From Gymnopilus junonius (taxonomy: Eukaryota > Basidiomycota > Agaricomycetes > Agaricales > Galerinaceae), in NCBI GenBank assembly GCA_015501075.1, contig JADNYJ010000236.1, positions 1 through 54,980 of the forward strand: a stretch of DNA of 54,980 nt, written 5' to 3'. The translations under genes and the position numbers were made by a program. Positions 44,346-54,980 of this stretch are shown piece by piece (the stretch's first letter is position 1; every line of letters begins with the position of its first letter). The notes beneath the pieces are model-generated. The model was not told the origin of the DNA and made no database searches. It worked only from the letters and a program-made list of their open reading frames with translations.

Positions 44346-47300
44346 TTCCCTCCTTCCTTTTCTCCTACTCACTTTCCTAGACTATATAATCCCCAAATAA
44401 GTAATCCCATTCCACTAGGCTCATCATTCCCAGAAAAAAGGGGATGCACTCAATACATACAGACAACAATATTGTGAAGGGAGGAAAGGAAGGAGCAGGA
44501 AAGAGGACACTATACCTAATTTTTCTTGCTCAAAAGCACAATAACCCTCCTACCATCCAATTTTTCACATGTTCCCAGATTCATTTCTAGACTCTTCTGA
44601 GCTTCCTTCAGCTTTACTGTAAGCTTCTGCCAACCAAGCAATCCATTTTTATGGTACCCACCCTTGTCATACTATTTTGTAAAGCATTGTCCTGCCAATG
44701 CAAAGTAGTGGCCCACTAAAAAAAACAAGTCTGATGAGTTGAGACATCAAAGAAAAAAAAACAAGTCAATAATTTGAGACATCAAAGGCTGGCCCCTGGT
44801 GTACTGGGGCAGCAGCAGGAGTGGTGGTGAGATCATTCTCACTGAAAAACATCTTCAAGTGATCCCCCAGGCCTGGGGTGGGTGCCCCCTCCCTTGGGGT
44901 GAGGGCCCTGGGGAGTAAGGGGCTTGGGCGAGGGATAAGCTCTCTTAGGCATACCTGCACCTTTAGTGGTTCTGTGTGATGTGTTATGAAGGACAATGAC
45001 AGACCCACCAATGACAAAGAGTATGTGAAATTTGCAGGGCATCTGCTGCAGGGCCTGTCCCAAGATTCCGCCACTTGTACTAGAACTATCAATCACTACC
45101 AACAAGCATGGAAAGCACTGCACTTTGAAGGACAGCCTCCTATGACTGAACATGGTGAGCCCATTGACTTTTCTCTAGATGACACCTATGATGTGGATGT
45201 CCCTTGGCTTGGAAATTTTCTCCAGATGCATCACGGTTCAAATACAATAGAACAACTTGACCCTTCCCCTGCAGGTTCATTACTGCTAGAGTATATCCTT
45301 ACATATTCATTCATTTTGTACATTTTGAATGTGTGCTTAGATAACATATTAAGCTACCTAAAGGGCCACACCTTTGGAATCGAGATGACAGGGTATATGA
45401 AATTGAGAGGTATCATCCCAGAAACTAGTGAATGATGAACATTGAAGGCTGTTTTTGTCCTAGGCTTTGAATTCTCCCTGGCATTCAGCAACAGCCATGA
45501 AAACTACATCTTTTTTACAGAGGAGACCATAGATTTTGATGATTACAAGTTGATCCAGGCCCACAAAGGCCAATTTGAGTTTATCAGTGTGAAAAGCACC
45601 ATGCTAGAGGGCAGTGTCAGGTGCTACTACAACACCTGGGTCAGTGGCTTAGGGTTAGGGTGGTTGTGGTATTCCTGCACTTGAAGGCTGGGGGGCACTG
45701 TGGATAACAGGGAAATTGGGGGACAATCTCCATCCTGTTTCACCTTTATAAGGCTCTTCAGATCCTACAGCTTTCACTGTAAAGTCAATATCCAATGTGA
45801 TTTACTTATGAAATCCAGTCAGAATTAATCAGCTGCTGAGAAATTCAATTACTCAGACCAAGGTGGGCTGAGTCAGAGCCTGATGGGATGACTGAGCACA
45901 CCGGGGTACGATGAGCAATTGACTTACACCAAGTCAAAGAGTCACTCGACTCCATCCAGCGTAGGCTGAGGAATTCAAGCAGTGCCTGATCTGCTTAGGT
46001 AATGGGGCTAGGCCCATTACCTAAGCTGGTCACGATGACTTCTATTTTAAGAAGAAACATGTGAGCAAACTATATATAGTACTGTCACATGCCTAATGAA
46101 TTTAGGACTTTTCATCACTATATAGCTAGATTTAGCTTAGCTTGAGAGATAATTTGTGTCAGCTATTCTCAGGTATTCTATCATTACAATAGATGGTTCA
46201 TATGGTTAGGTTTGGTTAGGGTGAAGCATCTAACAAGGTTTCGAATCTTCTGGTCTTTGACCAGCAGTAAATCCAAGTACCAACCACACAAACCATGGCT
46301 GAATAATTTTGAACTGTTTTTATGCCAGTAAATAGTTCTATGTGTAGTACTGAAATGACTGCTCCTAGTCTGTTTACAGATTTGGGCATAGATGTCAACT
46401 GGTAATTGGTTTTTCATGCATGTTGGAACTGAATTCTGACTCCCAAATGTGAGTTGGATGTGCATCTATGTTAAAATGTATCAGCATGCATGGGTTTGAT
46501 CCCTTTCTGTGAAGTGGTTATTGGGACTTTTTTTTGAAATCCCTAGCTCATCCCTAGTCCCTATTTAGTTATCCCTAGGCTCATCCCTGGGCTCATCCCT
46601 GGGCTCGATATCAAATCAGACCATACTACAGACTGATATGAGATAGAAATTTGCTTAGTGCAGAAATAGACAAGGTGGCCTATATGATAGACTATATTTG
46701 TAGTCTGATCAGAATTTTACTTACCCAGTCTTGTGCAATTCCTTGACATTCCTTGAGTGTCAATGTACAATATACTTCAAACTGAATGGTAGTCTCAACA
46801 TAATTTTATTACTGAAATGAATAAAGCAGTGTGTATAACAGATAGTATTTGAAGTTGAAACAGAAATTACTGACCCAAATAAAGTGTAAGACATGGTGGC
46901 AGTTTGAGGAACACTATTCTCTGATGCTGTGCAAGTCAGTGGTATTAAGTAGAACAACCACAACATGACTTGAGCACTGGAGAGACTGGTGTTCCTTAAA
47001 CCACCAGTGAATTGTGCATGCAAATCAGTAGTGTTCACTTAAACAGCTACCAGATACAAATTTACAAAATTAATCATATTTAATGAAATTTTAATGGTCA
47101 AAGGAGTTGGGAGGTGGTCTGAGAGCCCTTGATTTGGTTAGTCAAGGAGAAATCAGACACATTGAATTCTCCTCCAACTTTGCATTTGACCACCATATGT
47201 CAGAGTATCAAACACTTCTACAGGCCTTGTGGCATCTGACACCAACATTGGTTGACCTGGATGGGTTCTGGGACTGTAAGGTCTATATTGTAGACCATTG

Positions 47301-48474
47301 TTTTGATTCAGACATCAGATTTTCATACAGCATTTGACAGGCACTTCAAAGCCAGAAAGTACCACCTGGCCATTAAATAAAGGGACTGCTACCTGCTGTA
47401 CTTGATGATATACTAGGCTAGTCAGAAGCAATGGCATGGTAGTGACCAGGAAAGGGGCCACACAGCTTAGCACCTGGTTTCCATTTAGCAGAGTATGCTG
47501 GGTGATTTGGAGCTTGAGTCCATACCCTATGGTCACATGGACAAGGCAGCTCCCTCTGAGTGGCTGGCCTGCAAACTCAATATCAATTTGTTGTTGAAAT
47601 AAGGTATATGTTCCCACAGTGCTGATAAATTTTGAGCAATGCATTTTGAATCTAAAGAGTCCCAATCAGCACTGTAGCTAGTTTTTCAGAAGCAAAGATA
47701 GGCAACAATTATGCAAAACCTGTTTCTAGCATAAATTGAGAGATCAAGAATTGAAAAATTAAAAAAATTGAAAATAGAGATGGAGAAATGGAAAAACTTA
47801 TGCAATGAATAAAGGATAGATCACAGTCACCCTTTTCAGAGTGTAAAGTATAGCTACACTTATATATGTACCAAGCATTGCAACCTTGGATATTAGGACT
47901 TTGTATTACATTTTTAGATGACTTCTTTTCTATCAGATATAGATATAAATCCCAATGCACTGGTGATGCCACAGGAACTGTTTTAGGAATGTATTGTATT
48001 TAATTAAGATAACAAAGACATTTGTTATTCTGCCATACATTAGTGAGGGAAAACCCCAGATCAATCAGTGCTTTCTAAAGACAAAGAACAAAAAACAAAA
48101 AACAAAGAGGAGGCAAAAACCCTTGTACACATATGGCTTACCCAAGGCATTTCTGTGGATGCTCTTTGTTCAGTAATCTATGACTCTGAGGACTGGTTAT
48201 GACATGTGACTCTGTTGAAGATTATTTCTGAAAAATTAGCCATTTCAAGAGGTTTCAGAAGCAAATCTGTGAACTTTTGGGGCAAGGGTTTTCTCTCTGA
48301 AAAATCAGTCAAGATCTTTTGGTTATAGGAACATAGAATTGGCAACTTCTTGCAGTAGTTTGATTTCTATCCCATGACTATCAAAGACAGTTTTAGCCTC
48401 AGCAAACCAAGTATAGACCTGGTCAGCATCATTATGAATCATCTCAGGAAGCTGGAAGCAAGTGTCTTTGCATT
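44346..48474. other. Long stretch without a supported gene
   Basis: CpG-poor and rich in stops. The longest open frame is 44,986-45,435 (149 codons, with HYQQAWKALHFEGQPPMTEH and SLDDTYDVDVPWLGNFLQMH). I could not identify it, and it may be a relic exon. A short array of about 14-bp CTCATCCCTGGG-like units lies at 46,545-46,605. The rest shows nothing recognisable. Confidence 0.35.
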
Positions 48475-49190
48475 TAATATGTTGTGGGCAGCTCTTGGTC
48501 TAGGTGTAACAAGGCCTTTGTGCCACCATTGCTGTAGCCACTACAGCAGAACTGGCTTTGGTCTAATAGGTCTGTATTTAGATCTTTGAAGGGCCACCTG
48601 GCTGTTGGTGCTAACAAGTGGTTCTGAAGCCCCCTCATCCAAGAAAGTCTGCTTAGGAGCATGGCCACTAATATTTACCAAGCTTTTACTGCTTGGGATA
48701 CCATGGTGCTGACCAAAAGAAGACACATTGAGCTCCAATAGTTGGTTATTAACCCAGTTTGTGATTCCAGGCTAAGAAACTGACTTTTGAAGTGGAATTG
48801 CCAGTTTATTATATAGTGCATAGTAAGACCTGGAGCACTTTGGTTTAAGAACAGGTGCTTGGCCATAGTTGGACTGCCCAGTGGAAGTGCAGTCAGGAGC
48901 ATAGGCATCAGGAATATAGGCACTGGGAGCTAGAGTATAGGTGTTCATATATGTATTGGGAACAGGGGTATCAGCAGTATAGGTATTGGAAGCCACAGGA
49001 GCATAGGTGTTGAAAGCTGCAGGAGTGTAGGCATTGGGAGCATAAGCATTGGGAACTGGGGCATCAGAATTCAGAGCATAGGTATTGGGAGCTAGAGCAT
49101 AGAACCCAGAAGCATATGCAATGGAAACAGAGGCATCAGGAGGCAGAGCATCAGAAGGCAGGACATTGGGAGGTAGAGCATAGAAGCTGG
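48475..49190 (-). pseudogene. Asn/Tyr/Ala/Pro-rich repeat protein relic
   Basis: From about 49,190 to 48,890 the sequence is a degenerate tandem array on a TAGGCATTGGGAGC-like unit. On the minus strand it encodes repeats such as ASNTYTADTPVPNTYMNTYT and APSAYIPDAYAPD. Coding traces continue downstream as PKCSRSYYALYNKLAIPLQK and SFGQHHGIPSSKSLVNISGH to about 48,540, with stops. The family is unknown. Confidence 0.4.
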
Positions 49191-50879
49191 TGTGGCAGTG
49201 CTATTCAGCTCATTCAGATGGATTCATATGGACTAGGAGATTAGATCATGTAGACTACAATAGTCTAGGCAAGACCCATCAGGGGCAGTGCATCTGGATG
49301 AGACAAATACAATATGACTTCCACCTCATTGCAGTTGGTGCCTAGGCCTTAGACAGATTGATCTATCCCATCTGGTAACAACAGATGAATTCCTACCCAG
49401 CATCTCATTGATTAATAACAGCCCACCTGATAAACCAGAAACCAGACTAATATGAGCTTAACCAGAACCACAGCAATAACACAAACCAGAACCTTAATGA
49501 GTAACAGAGAAGTGTATTTACCAGACCTTCATACCAACAAACATTATTCAGTCCTAATTACCAGCATCTTGGTACAGGCTTACCACATGCCAGCCTACAG
49601 CTAATCTACAGCTAAATAAGTTCAAATAAACCACCTTCAGCCACAAATGGCTGCAGACTTTGCTCAGGCAACTCAGGACAGTCTACTTGCTACAGAGCAA
49701 TATGTATGTAAAGTTTAGAAAGCACAGCAGCATCTTATTGTGCTCAAAGAAGAGTTAGAGTTTGGATGGACCAGAGTTGTGCAAGCAAATCTTCAGGTTG
49801 ACCAAATATTCTCTTCCCTCAATAAATGTCACATCAAGATTGCCCCTGTACCAAATCTGACTCCTGGACTCCTGGACACCCTTCCTTTCACAATCCCACT
49901 CTCTTTGGCTGATGAAGAAGATAAACTTCATTTAGGTTTGGAACTGTATGATCTATCTGATGAACACATCAATACCAAAGGCAAGGATGAAAAATGTGAT
50001 AGTGAAGATTCAGCATAACATTTGTAACATTCTTCTATCCAACTTTGTCTGTGCATGCATGACATATATCTTTATTTATCATTATTGAATGTACTTTTAG
50101 ACCTGTAGCATCACAGCCTGACTCTTGCACTCTGTCAAATAAAGTGGATATAAAACAGAAGACCTATTCAATGATCACATTGTAGCACTATTCTTTAAGC
50201 TTTATCTTGAGAATGATCATGGATCCCCACCTTTCTCTAACAGTGACTGCAATTTTTGCTACATGTCTAGTTAGAGAAATCACTTGGCAGTAATGGTTCT
50301 GTAGGGAGCCTTAGCCCCTATGACTGCTATCCTGGATGCCAAGTTCTTGTATGCAAACCCTCCTCATACAGTGTAGCTGATCATATGGGTCAGCTATACC
50401 CTCATTATAGCTTTGCTGACAATTTGGTAGTTTCTGGCCTGCCTTTTGAGGCAGATGGCTTACTCTTATCCACACTTACTCTTAAGGCTGAAATTTTGAT
50501 CCCTGTATACATACCATGCCCAACACCACAAATTCTCACTAAAGAAGAAACAGAAAATTCATACTAGTCATCATTATGCAATTGTTTCAAGATCATAAGC
50601 TCTTCCAAAAGGTATTTCTTTTGGTGGAAATACAGCCTTTACTGAGCTGACTTAATTGCATCTACTAGACAAGCTTGTGAGGCCATCATTATATCTGCCT
50701 TGATGGATGGATTTATCAGTAAGACCCTGATTTATAGTGGTTATTGTTGTATAAACTAAAATTTTCCTAGTTATGTTCACAGGCACTGAACAATACCACA
50801 AAATATTCCCATGGTAGTTAATTTTAGAAAGGTATTACCCTTTTACCCTACCTCTTTAGGTAATTAACCAGATTGTTTG
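49191..50879. other. No supported gene; one unknown open frame
   Basis: 49,740-50,018 is open for 92 codons (LEFGWTRVVQANLQVDQIFS, DEEDKLHLGLELYDLSDEHI) and acidic at its end. I do not recognise it. The rest has short frames only. Confidence 0.35.
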
Positions 50880-50933
50880 GCAGATGGAAAGCACAAAACT
50901 TCTTTATTAGGCAAGGTAGGGGGTAGAGTCTAT

Positions 50934-51168
50934 ATAATTATCTATGCATATAGCTGAAGAGCAGAATAGAAAGGAGTTGGTGGCCCAGAAAAAAAAGGAC
51001 ACCAACTATAATTTATATAGTGTTAGAAAAAACTTGCAGACTTATTTCTGCTAAACTATTTGAAATTGACTATGTGACCAGGCATGCCTGAAGGGCCAGG
51101 TTATTCAGGTAGTTATAAGAAGGTCCATTCTGTTATCTTTCTTATATATAGTGAAGCACAAAGATGTA
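50934..51168. repeat. 235-bp direct repeat E, copy 1
   Basis: Identical base for base to 52,208-52,442 by my reading, starting ATAATTATCTATGCATATAG and ending AAGCACAAAGATGTA. It is preceded by an R2 remnant ending GGGGTAGAGTCTATAT. Confidence 0.95.
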
Positions 51169-51841
51169 AAATCTGGCCAACATCTGGCATGAGTGGTATC
51201 ACTATTATAATATTGTATGGTTCATTGTACAATATTTCTAACAAGGAGATATTAAAACAGGGTCTTATAAAATATCAGTCTGGAATATTGGGTAGGTGAG
51301 GATGATACATAAATGAAAGTAATTATCTTCTGAGTAAGGAAGACTATGGCATTTCTGTGCTTCTTCTAATACAACTCTTATAATCCTAAAGATAGCAAAG
51401 ATAGCCAATATTTGCAGAATTCTGAAAATTTCAATTAATTTGCCTAAACCTCAGATATGATCCAAAATTTTATATTATACTAATATCCATAAGGATTATT
51501 ATTATAAACAAAACTAAGACTATGGCATTATTTGTGGAATCCTTTTTTGGAATGATATCATTTCCAAAGCTCTAGCTGTTCAGACCATAGCAAAGGCAAA
51601 ACCCCTGTATTTGTGAAATACTAGAGTCCTTCACTGGTCCCCATATTCTATATATATAAGCAACAGTATACCAAATTACTCAGAAGGCCTGTGGACTAAG
51701 AACTCAAAATTCTATTACATAACCAGCATCTATTATGATAAACTGAGCTCAGTTCTACTGGGCTCCATCTAGAGAACTATCATAATTGAATTATGAATAC
51801 TGAAGAATGCATCAATGTAAATAGTGAGATTTTAATTATTG

Positions 51842-52157
51842 GTAGACTGAGCTGTTTGAGCTTGGGAAGGGAGTACAATAACTGCTCCAGTTCATATTTC
51901 AAGCAAAACAGTACCCCCACATCTTCAAGATTTCTATAATGAATATGAGAAGGATTGTTCTTCAAGCTCAATTTCTTTATCATATCTAATATGTGTGAAA
52001 GCCATATTATCAGAAAAGGTAAGTCCCAGTTGAAATGTTTCCACTGATAGAGAAGAATATGTTGGAAGGTGCACTGGATCTTCCTTAAGTGAGTATTTTA
52101 TACATGACCAAATTAATCAACTTTGAGTTTGCAAAATATTGTCTTATTGAAAAGGGT
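51842..52157. repeat. Dispersed repeat D, copy 2
   Basis: Second copy of 39,780-40,094. Differences are mostly C/T and A/G. It ends just before repeat E copy 2. Confidence 0.9.
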
Positions 52158-52207
52158 AGTCCAGGAGAAAATTTTTGATCCAAATAATAACATAATGAAC
52201 ATAGAGA

Positions 52208-52442
52208 ATAATTATCTATGCATATAGCTGAAGAGCAGAATAGAAAGGAGTTGGTGGCCCAGAAAAAAAAGGACACCAACTATAATTTATATAGTGTTAG
52301 AAAAAACTTGCAGACTTATTTCTGCTAAACTATTTGAAATTGACTATGTGACCAGGCATGCCTGAAGGGCCAGGTTATTCAGGTAGTTATAAGAAGGTCC
52401 ATTCTGTTATCTTTCTTATATATAGTGAAGCACAAAGATGTA
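52208..52442. repeat. 235-bp direct repeat E, copy 2
   Basis: Second copy of 50,934-51,168, at a constant offset of 1,274 bp with no mismatch seen. It continues without a break into repeat R2 copy 3. Confidence 0.95.
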
Positions 52443-52645
52443 GCTGGTAGAAAGTCAAATATTGCCTTATTGGAAAGGGTAGTCCACCCTGTGTCCTTCC
52501 TGTTTGGGTAGTCAGGTACAAGATTTGGCAGGTGGGAAGTCAGATATTGCCTTATTGGGAAGGGTAGAGGGTAGAGCCTATATAACGTTTACATAGCTCT
52601 ACCCCTCTACCCTTCCGTTTTTAGCTATATTCTTCTTCCCTTCCT
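52443..52645. repeat. Repeat R2, copy 3
   Basis: The fullest R2 copy. It holds two tandem KATATTGCCTTATTGG-type blocks, then GGGTAGAGCCTATATAACG and GCTCTACCCCTCTACCCTTC. The CTATATAACG resembles a TATA box with a following start region. Confidence 0.8.
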
Positions 52646-53070
52646 TCCTTTTCTCCCACTCGCTTGTCTACCTCTACCCTTCTAATAATAGCTGCAATTT
52701 CTTCCCATCAATATCTCTACTACCCTACTTCTCTCTCTTTTCACGTTCCCATCCCTTCCTTTTCCTCTTATTTTTTCCCATGGTCCCTCTCCACGCATTG
52801 CCATTCCTTCCTGTTTCTCCTTTTTTTTCCCATGCTCCCTCTCCACGCATTCCCACCCCTTCCTTTTTCTCTTATTATTCCCTATGCCCCCTTGCCATGA
52901 CTTCCCCCAGCTTTCTCTTCGTCTTACTTTTTCTGTTGTTACCTTTCCACACATTCCTTTCACCATTTCTTCCTGATTTCTTTAATGATGACCCTTCTTC
53001 ACATCTTCCCATTACTTTTTCTTTCTTTCCACACCCTCCCTGGATGCCCTCTGCATCCTTGTCCCATTCT
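52646..53070. repeat. Pyrimidine-rich degenerate tandem tract
   Basis: Strongly C/T-rich on the plus strand. A unit of about 52 bp recurs (CCCATGGTCCCTCTCCACGC at 52,777 and CCCATGCTCCCTCTCCACGC at 52,829), with weaker copies on both sides. Open frames here are compositional artefacts. Confidence 0.7.
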
Positions 53071-53712
53071 TTATAGCTTTAAACTTTCATGATCTTTGGG
53101 CTGGCTTAGACACTTACAGTTTCACTACCTACACCCCAAAATATACTACAGGTTACCAATCCCATCCTAAAGTACTTTCAGATTAAGATTATCTAATCAG
53201 CAACTCTCCCAAAGGATGTAGTCTGGTTCTATGTCAGTCCTTTGGATTGCTTGCTCAACTCCCCTCAAAGAGCTCTACCCTATCGCACACCAGGGGCCGT
53301 ACCATCTGTTATAATTTGTATGTGGCTCCCTCACAAAAATGGTGACCTTTCACCTGAACTTTGGAAATTTGTAACATTTCCAACCAATACATTCTTCTGG
53401 CTTAGAGCCATTGATAGAATATATAACCTTGAAGTAAAATTTGAAAGATTTGCTCTCTTTGGTAATAAAGCTTTTCTTCTGGGTCAGGGTGATTATCCTG
53501 AAAAATTGATAATGTGTAATACCTACATGGAGATCCCTATGGAAGAACTGTTAATCAAACATGAACCTGACTGATTAATTAACTCTACTTATTTATAGTT
53601 ACCCAGTAATACTACAGTTTTCTGTACTTCATGATAAAATCACTTTGCCTCTGTAGTGTCATGGGAGTTGGATGACCTATGCAGTCTGTCCACTCTTTAG
53701 TATCCAAATATC
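53071..53712. other. Unknown open frame in CpG-poor DNA
   Basis: 53,242-53,574 is open for 110 codons (GAVPSVIICMWLPHKNGDLS, FPTNTFFWLRAIDRIYNLEV) with a protein-like composition but no family I recognise. It may be a relic exon. The CpG-poor character stops abruptly at the R1 copy beginning at 53,713. Confidence 0.35.
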
Positions 53713-54386
53713 CTTAGGGTTAGGGAGGTGGAGCGAAAACGCCGAAGGCGTTGAGCGATCAGGTTAGACTGAGGTTGTAAGGCGTACGAAGCCAAACAGT
53801 TTGGGGGTATGTCCCACTGGGCTGTTTCGTCTTTATAGACTCGTCAGTGGCTGTTCACGTACTTAAAACTGTTCTCAATCCGTTCGACTCTACAATAATG
53901 TGATAGCAATAATAGAGTGAACAGAAACGTACAAATATGGCAGATAACGATGCCAATCGTTGAGACAGGGGGTTTCCCTGGGGAGTCCCTGGGGTGTCCC
54001 AGGGGAATCCCAATCTTGCAGCCAGATCGTCGGGCTGTGCGATGGCATCGTGGGTCTAGATTTTATCTAGATAATCGTTAATCTGCATCTTTAACTCGGT
54101 GTATCGGAGATACGAGATTTCTCCCGGACGAATTCCCGATATAGCAAGTGTTACCTATTTGAGTTTGATCCGAATTCTATTTCCGTACTTGCCATTTCGG
54201 GACAGAATGCTCGGGATTGCGCGTACCGTTACCATTTAAGGACAGGTCGGCCACCGACCGAGCAGTTAAGCCGGATCAGCGGTAGAGTGTAGGGTCGCAA
54301 TATTGGTGATAACGCCTGAGCTTCCAATACGACTTAGCATACTCCAACCCAGCGCTAAGCATGAGTTCGGCCTCGTTCGGGGCAAT
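53713..54386. repeat. Repeat family R1, young copy B
   Basis: CpG-rich counterpart of 34,483-35,150. It contains a hairpin AACGCC-GAA-GGCGTT at 53,738-53,752, lost in copy A. There is no coding frame. It is probably the terminal repeat or UTR of a retroelement that continues beyond the window edge; on the minus strand a CTATAAAGACG motif lies near 53,840. Confidence 0.85.
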
Positions 54387-54399
54387 CCGTACTAAGACG

Positions 54400-54569
54400 G
54401 TCCGTACTACGGACTTCGGGATCTAGACCGGGTCTAGACTCGTATCACGTGCCATTAATAATCACTCGTCTGGACGAGGGCTGTGTCAGCAATATCATGT
54501 GCCATGATTACTTATTTAGGTAAATTTAGCTATAAGTTAAAGGCGCATCAGTGAATGCGTACTGATGCG
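54400..54569. repeat. Cluster of four perfect hairpins
   Basis: Within 170 bp: GTCCGTA-C-TACGGAC (54,400-54,414), TCTAGACC-G-GGTCTAGA (54,422-54,438), CTCGTC-TG-GACGAG (54,465-54,478), and CGCATCAGT / ACTGATGCG with an 8-nt loop (54,544-54,569). It directly follows R1 copy B and is probably part of the same element. Confidence 0.85.
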
Positions 54570-54634
54570 ACATAAGAAGCGCGTACGTTAGGGTTCGGTT
54601 AGGGACCGCATCGTGTAAACGACGGTTTTCTTAT

Positions 54635-54865
54635 TCAATTTGTGCGTTTTGAGAGTCTACCGAATACTGGATGATCCTGTTCATCGTCAGATAAACTAAG
54701 CCGTCTGTGTAATTGAACATCACCGGGGCTACTTTGAGCGGCGGTGCTTAGACCAGGTAATTGCACCTGTTCAGACTGTTCAATAATGTCACCGACATCT
54801 TGAATCGTAGGGCGGAACCCACCTTCATTGGTGACTTCCTCATCCAGTTTTTCGAACACTACCAA
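54635..54865 (-). other. Unknown 76-codon open frame at window end
   Basis: It reads MVVFEKLDEEVTNEGGFRPT, then QDVGDIIEQSEQVQLPGLST and a Ser/Asp-rich end. It could be the first exon of a gene in the element that carries R1 copy B. No family was recognised and the context is cut by the window edge. Confidence 0.3.
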
Positions 54866-54980
54866 ATTTTATTCTACTGGATTCCACTGAAATGCTTATA
54901 TTCCACTGGATTCCAGCAGGAATAGGTGGGGCAGGGCAAAGACTCGAAATCTGGACTTTATATTAAAAGAAAAATAGAAT

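Noticed and set aside
52664..53076. Open frames in the pyrimidine tract
   Set aside because: Leu/Pro/Ser/Phe-rich frames on both strands are what a C/T-rich repeat gives by chance.
34483..54386. R1 copies A and B as the two LTRs of one 20-kb retroelement
   Set aside because: Same orientation, but one is fully CpG-decayed and the other is not, and the DNA between them is a mix of other relics. They are more likely separate insertions.

Overview
The window looks like a repeat-rich, accessory stretch of a basidiomycete genome, most likely an Agaricomycete (mushroom-forming fungus). The reasons are the dense 47-60 bp GT..AG introns, a KDZ-type DNA transposon with a CxC2 zinc cluster and a TET/JBP dioxygenase gene, a DUF6532-like gene, and relics of a Tc1-like and a Copia element. 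No rRNA, tRNA or CRISPR was found. All coordinates and splice sites were read by eye.

Region 1 (1-2,877): a decayed fragment of the ribonucleotide reductase large subunit gene runs directly into the middle of a DHTKD1-like (2-oxoadipate/2-oxoglutarate dehydrogenase E1) gene. Region 2 (2,878-19,056): a 16.2 kb element with about 640 bp terminal inverted repeats sits inside an intron of that DHTKD1-like gene. It carries five genes: a 917-aa five-exon protein (-), a protein with an RNase H1-type hybrid-binding (viroplasmin-like) domain (+), a 105-aa four-exon Arg-rich protein (-), a TET/JBP 2OG-Fe(II) dioxygenase (-), and a CxC2-KDZ transposase (+). Genes 1/2 and 4/5 are divergent pairs. A palindrome with the core TGCCAGYGGGC sits 35 bp inside each end and recurs twice in the middle of the element. 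The transposase has one in-frame TGA and one apparent 1-nt frameshift; the TET/JBP gene has two apparent 1-nt losses.

Region 3 (19,057-32,208): the DHTKD1-like gene resumes and is followed by a row of truncated, intron-retaining pieces of unrelated conserved genes: GH31 alpha-glucosidase, an F-box-like protein on the minus strand, a HAM1-like protein, an ABCC transporter, and a DUF6532-like gene. In-frame TGA codons recur where Arg (CGA) is expected.

Region 4 (32,209-53,712): an AT-rich tract with very few CpG dinucleotides, full of decayed transposon debris (Tc1-like, Copia), minisatellites and dispersed repeats. One 260-codon ORF (40,211-40,993) survives. Region 5 (53,713-54,980): abruptly CpG-rich again. 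It is a fresh copy of a repeat whose decayed copy lies at 34,483-35,150, followed by a cluster of perfect hairpins.

Together the window shows a KDZ element carrying a predicted 5-methylcytosine oxidase, set in a landscape whose mutations look like deamination of methylated CpG.
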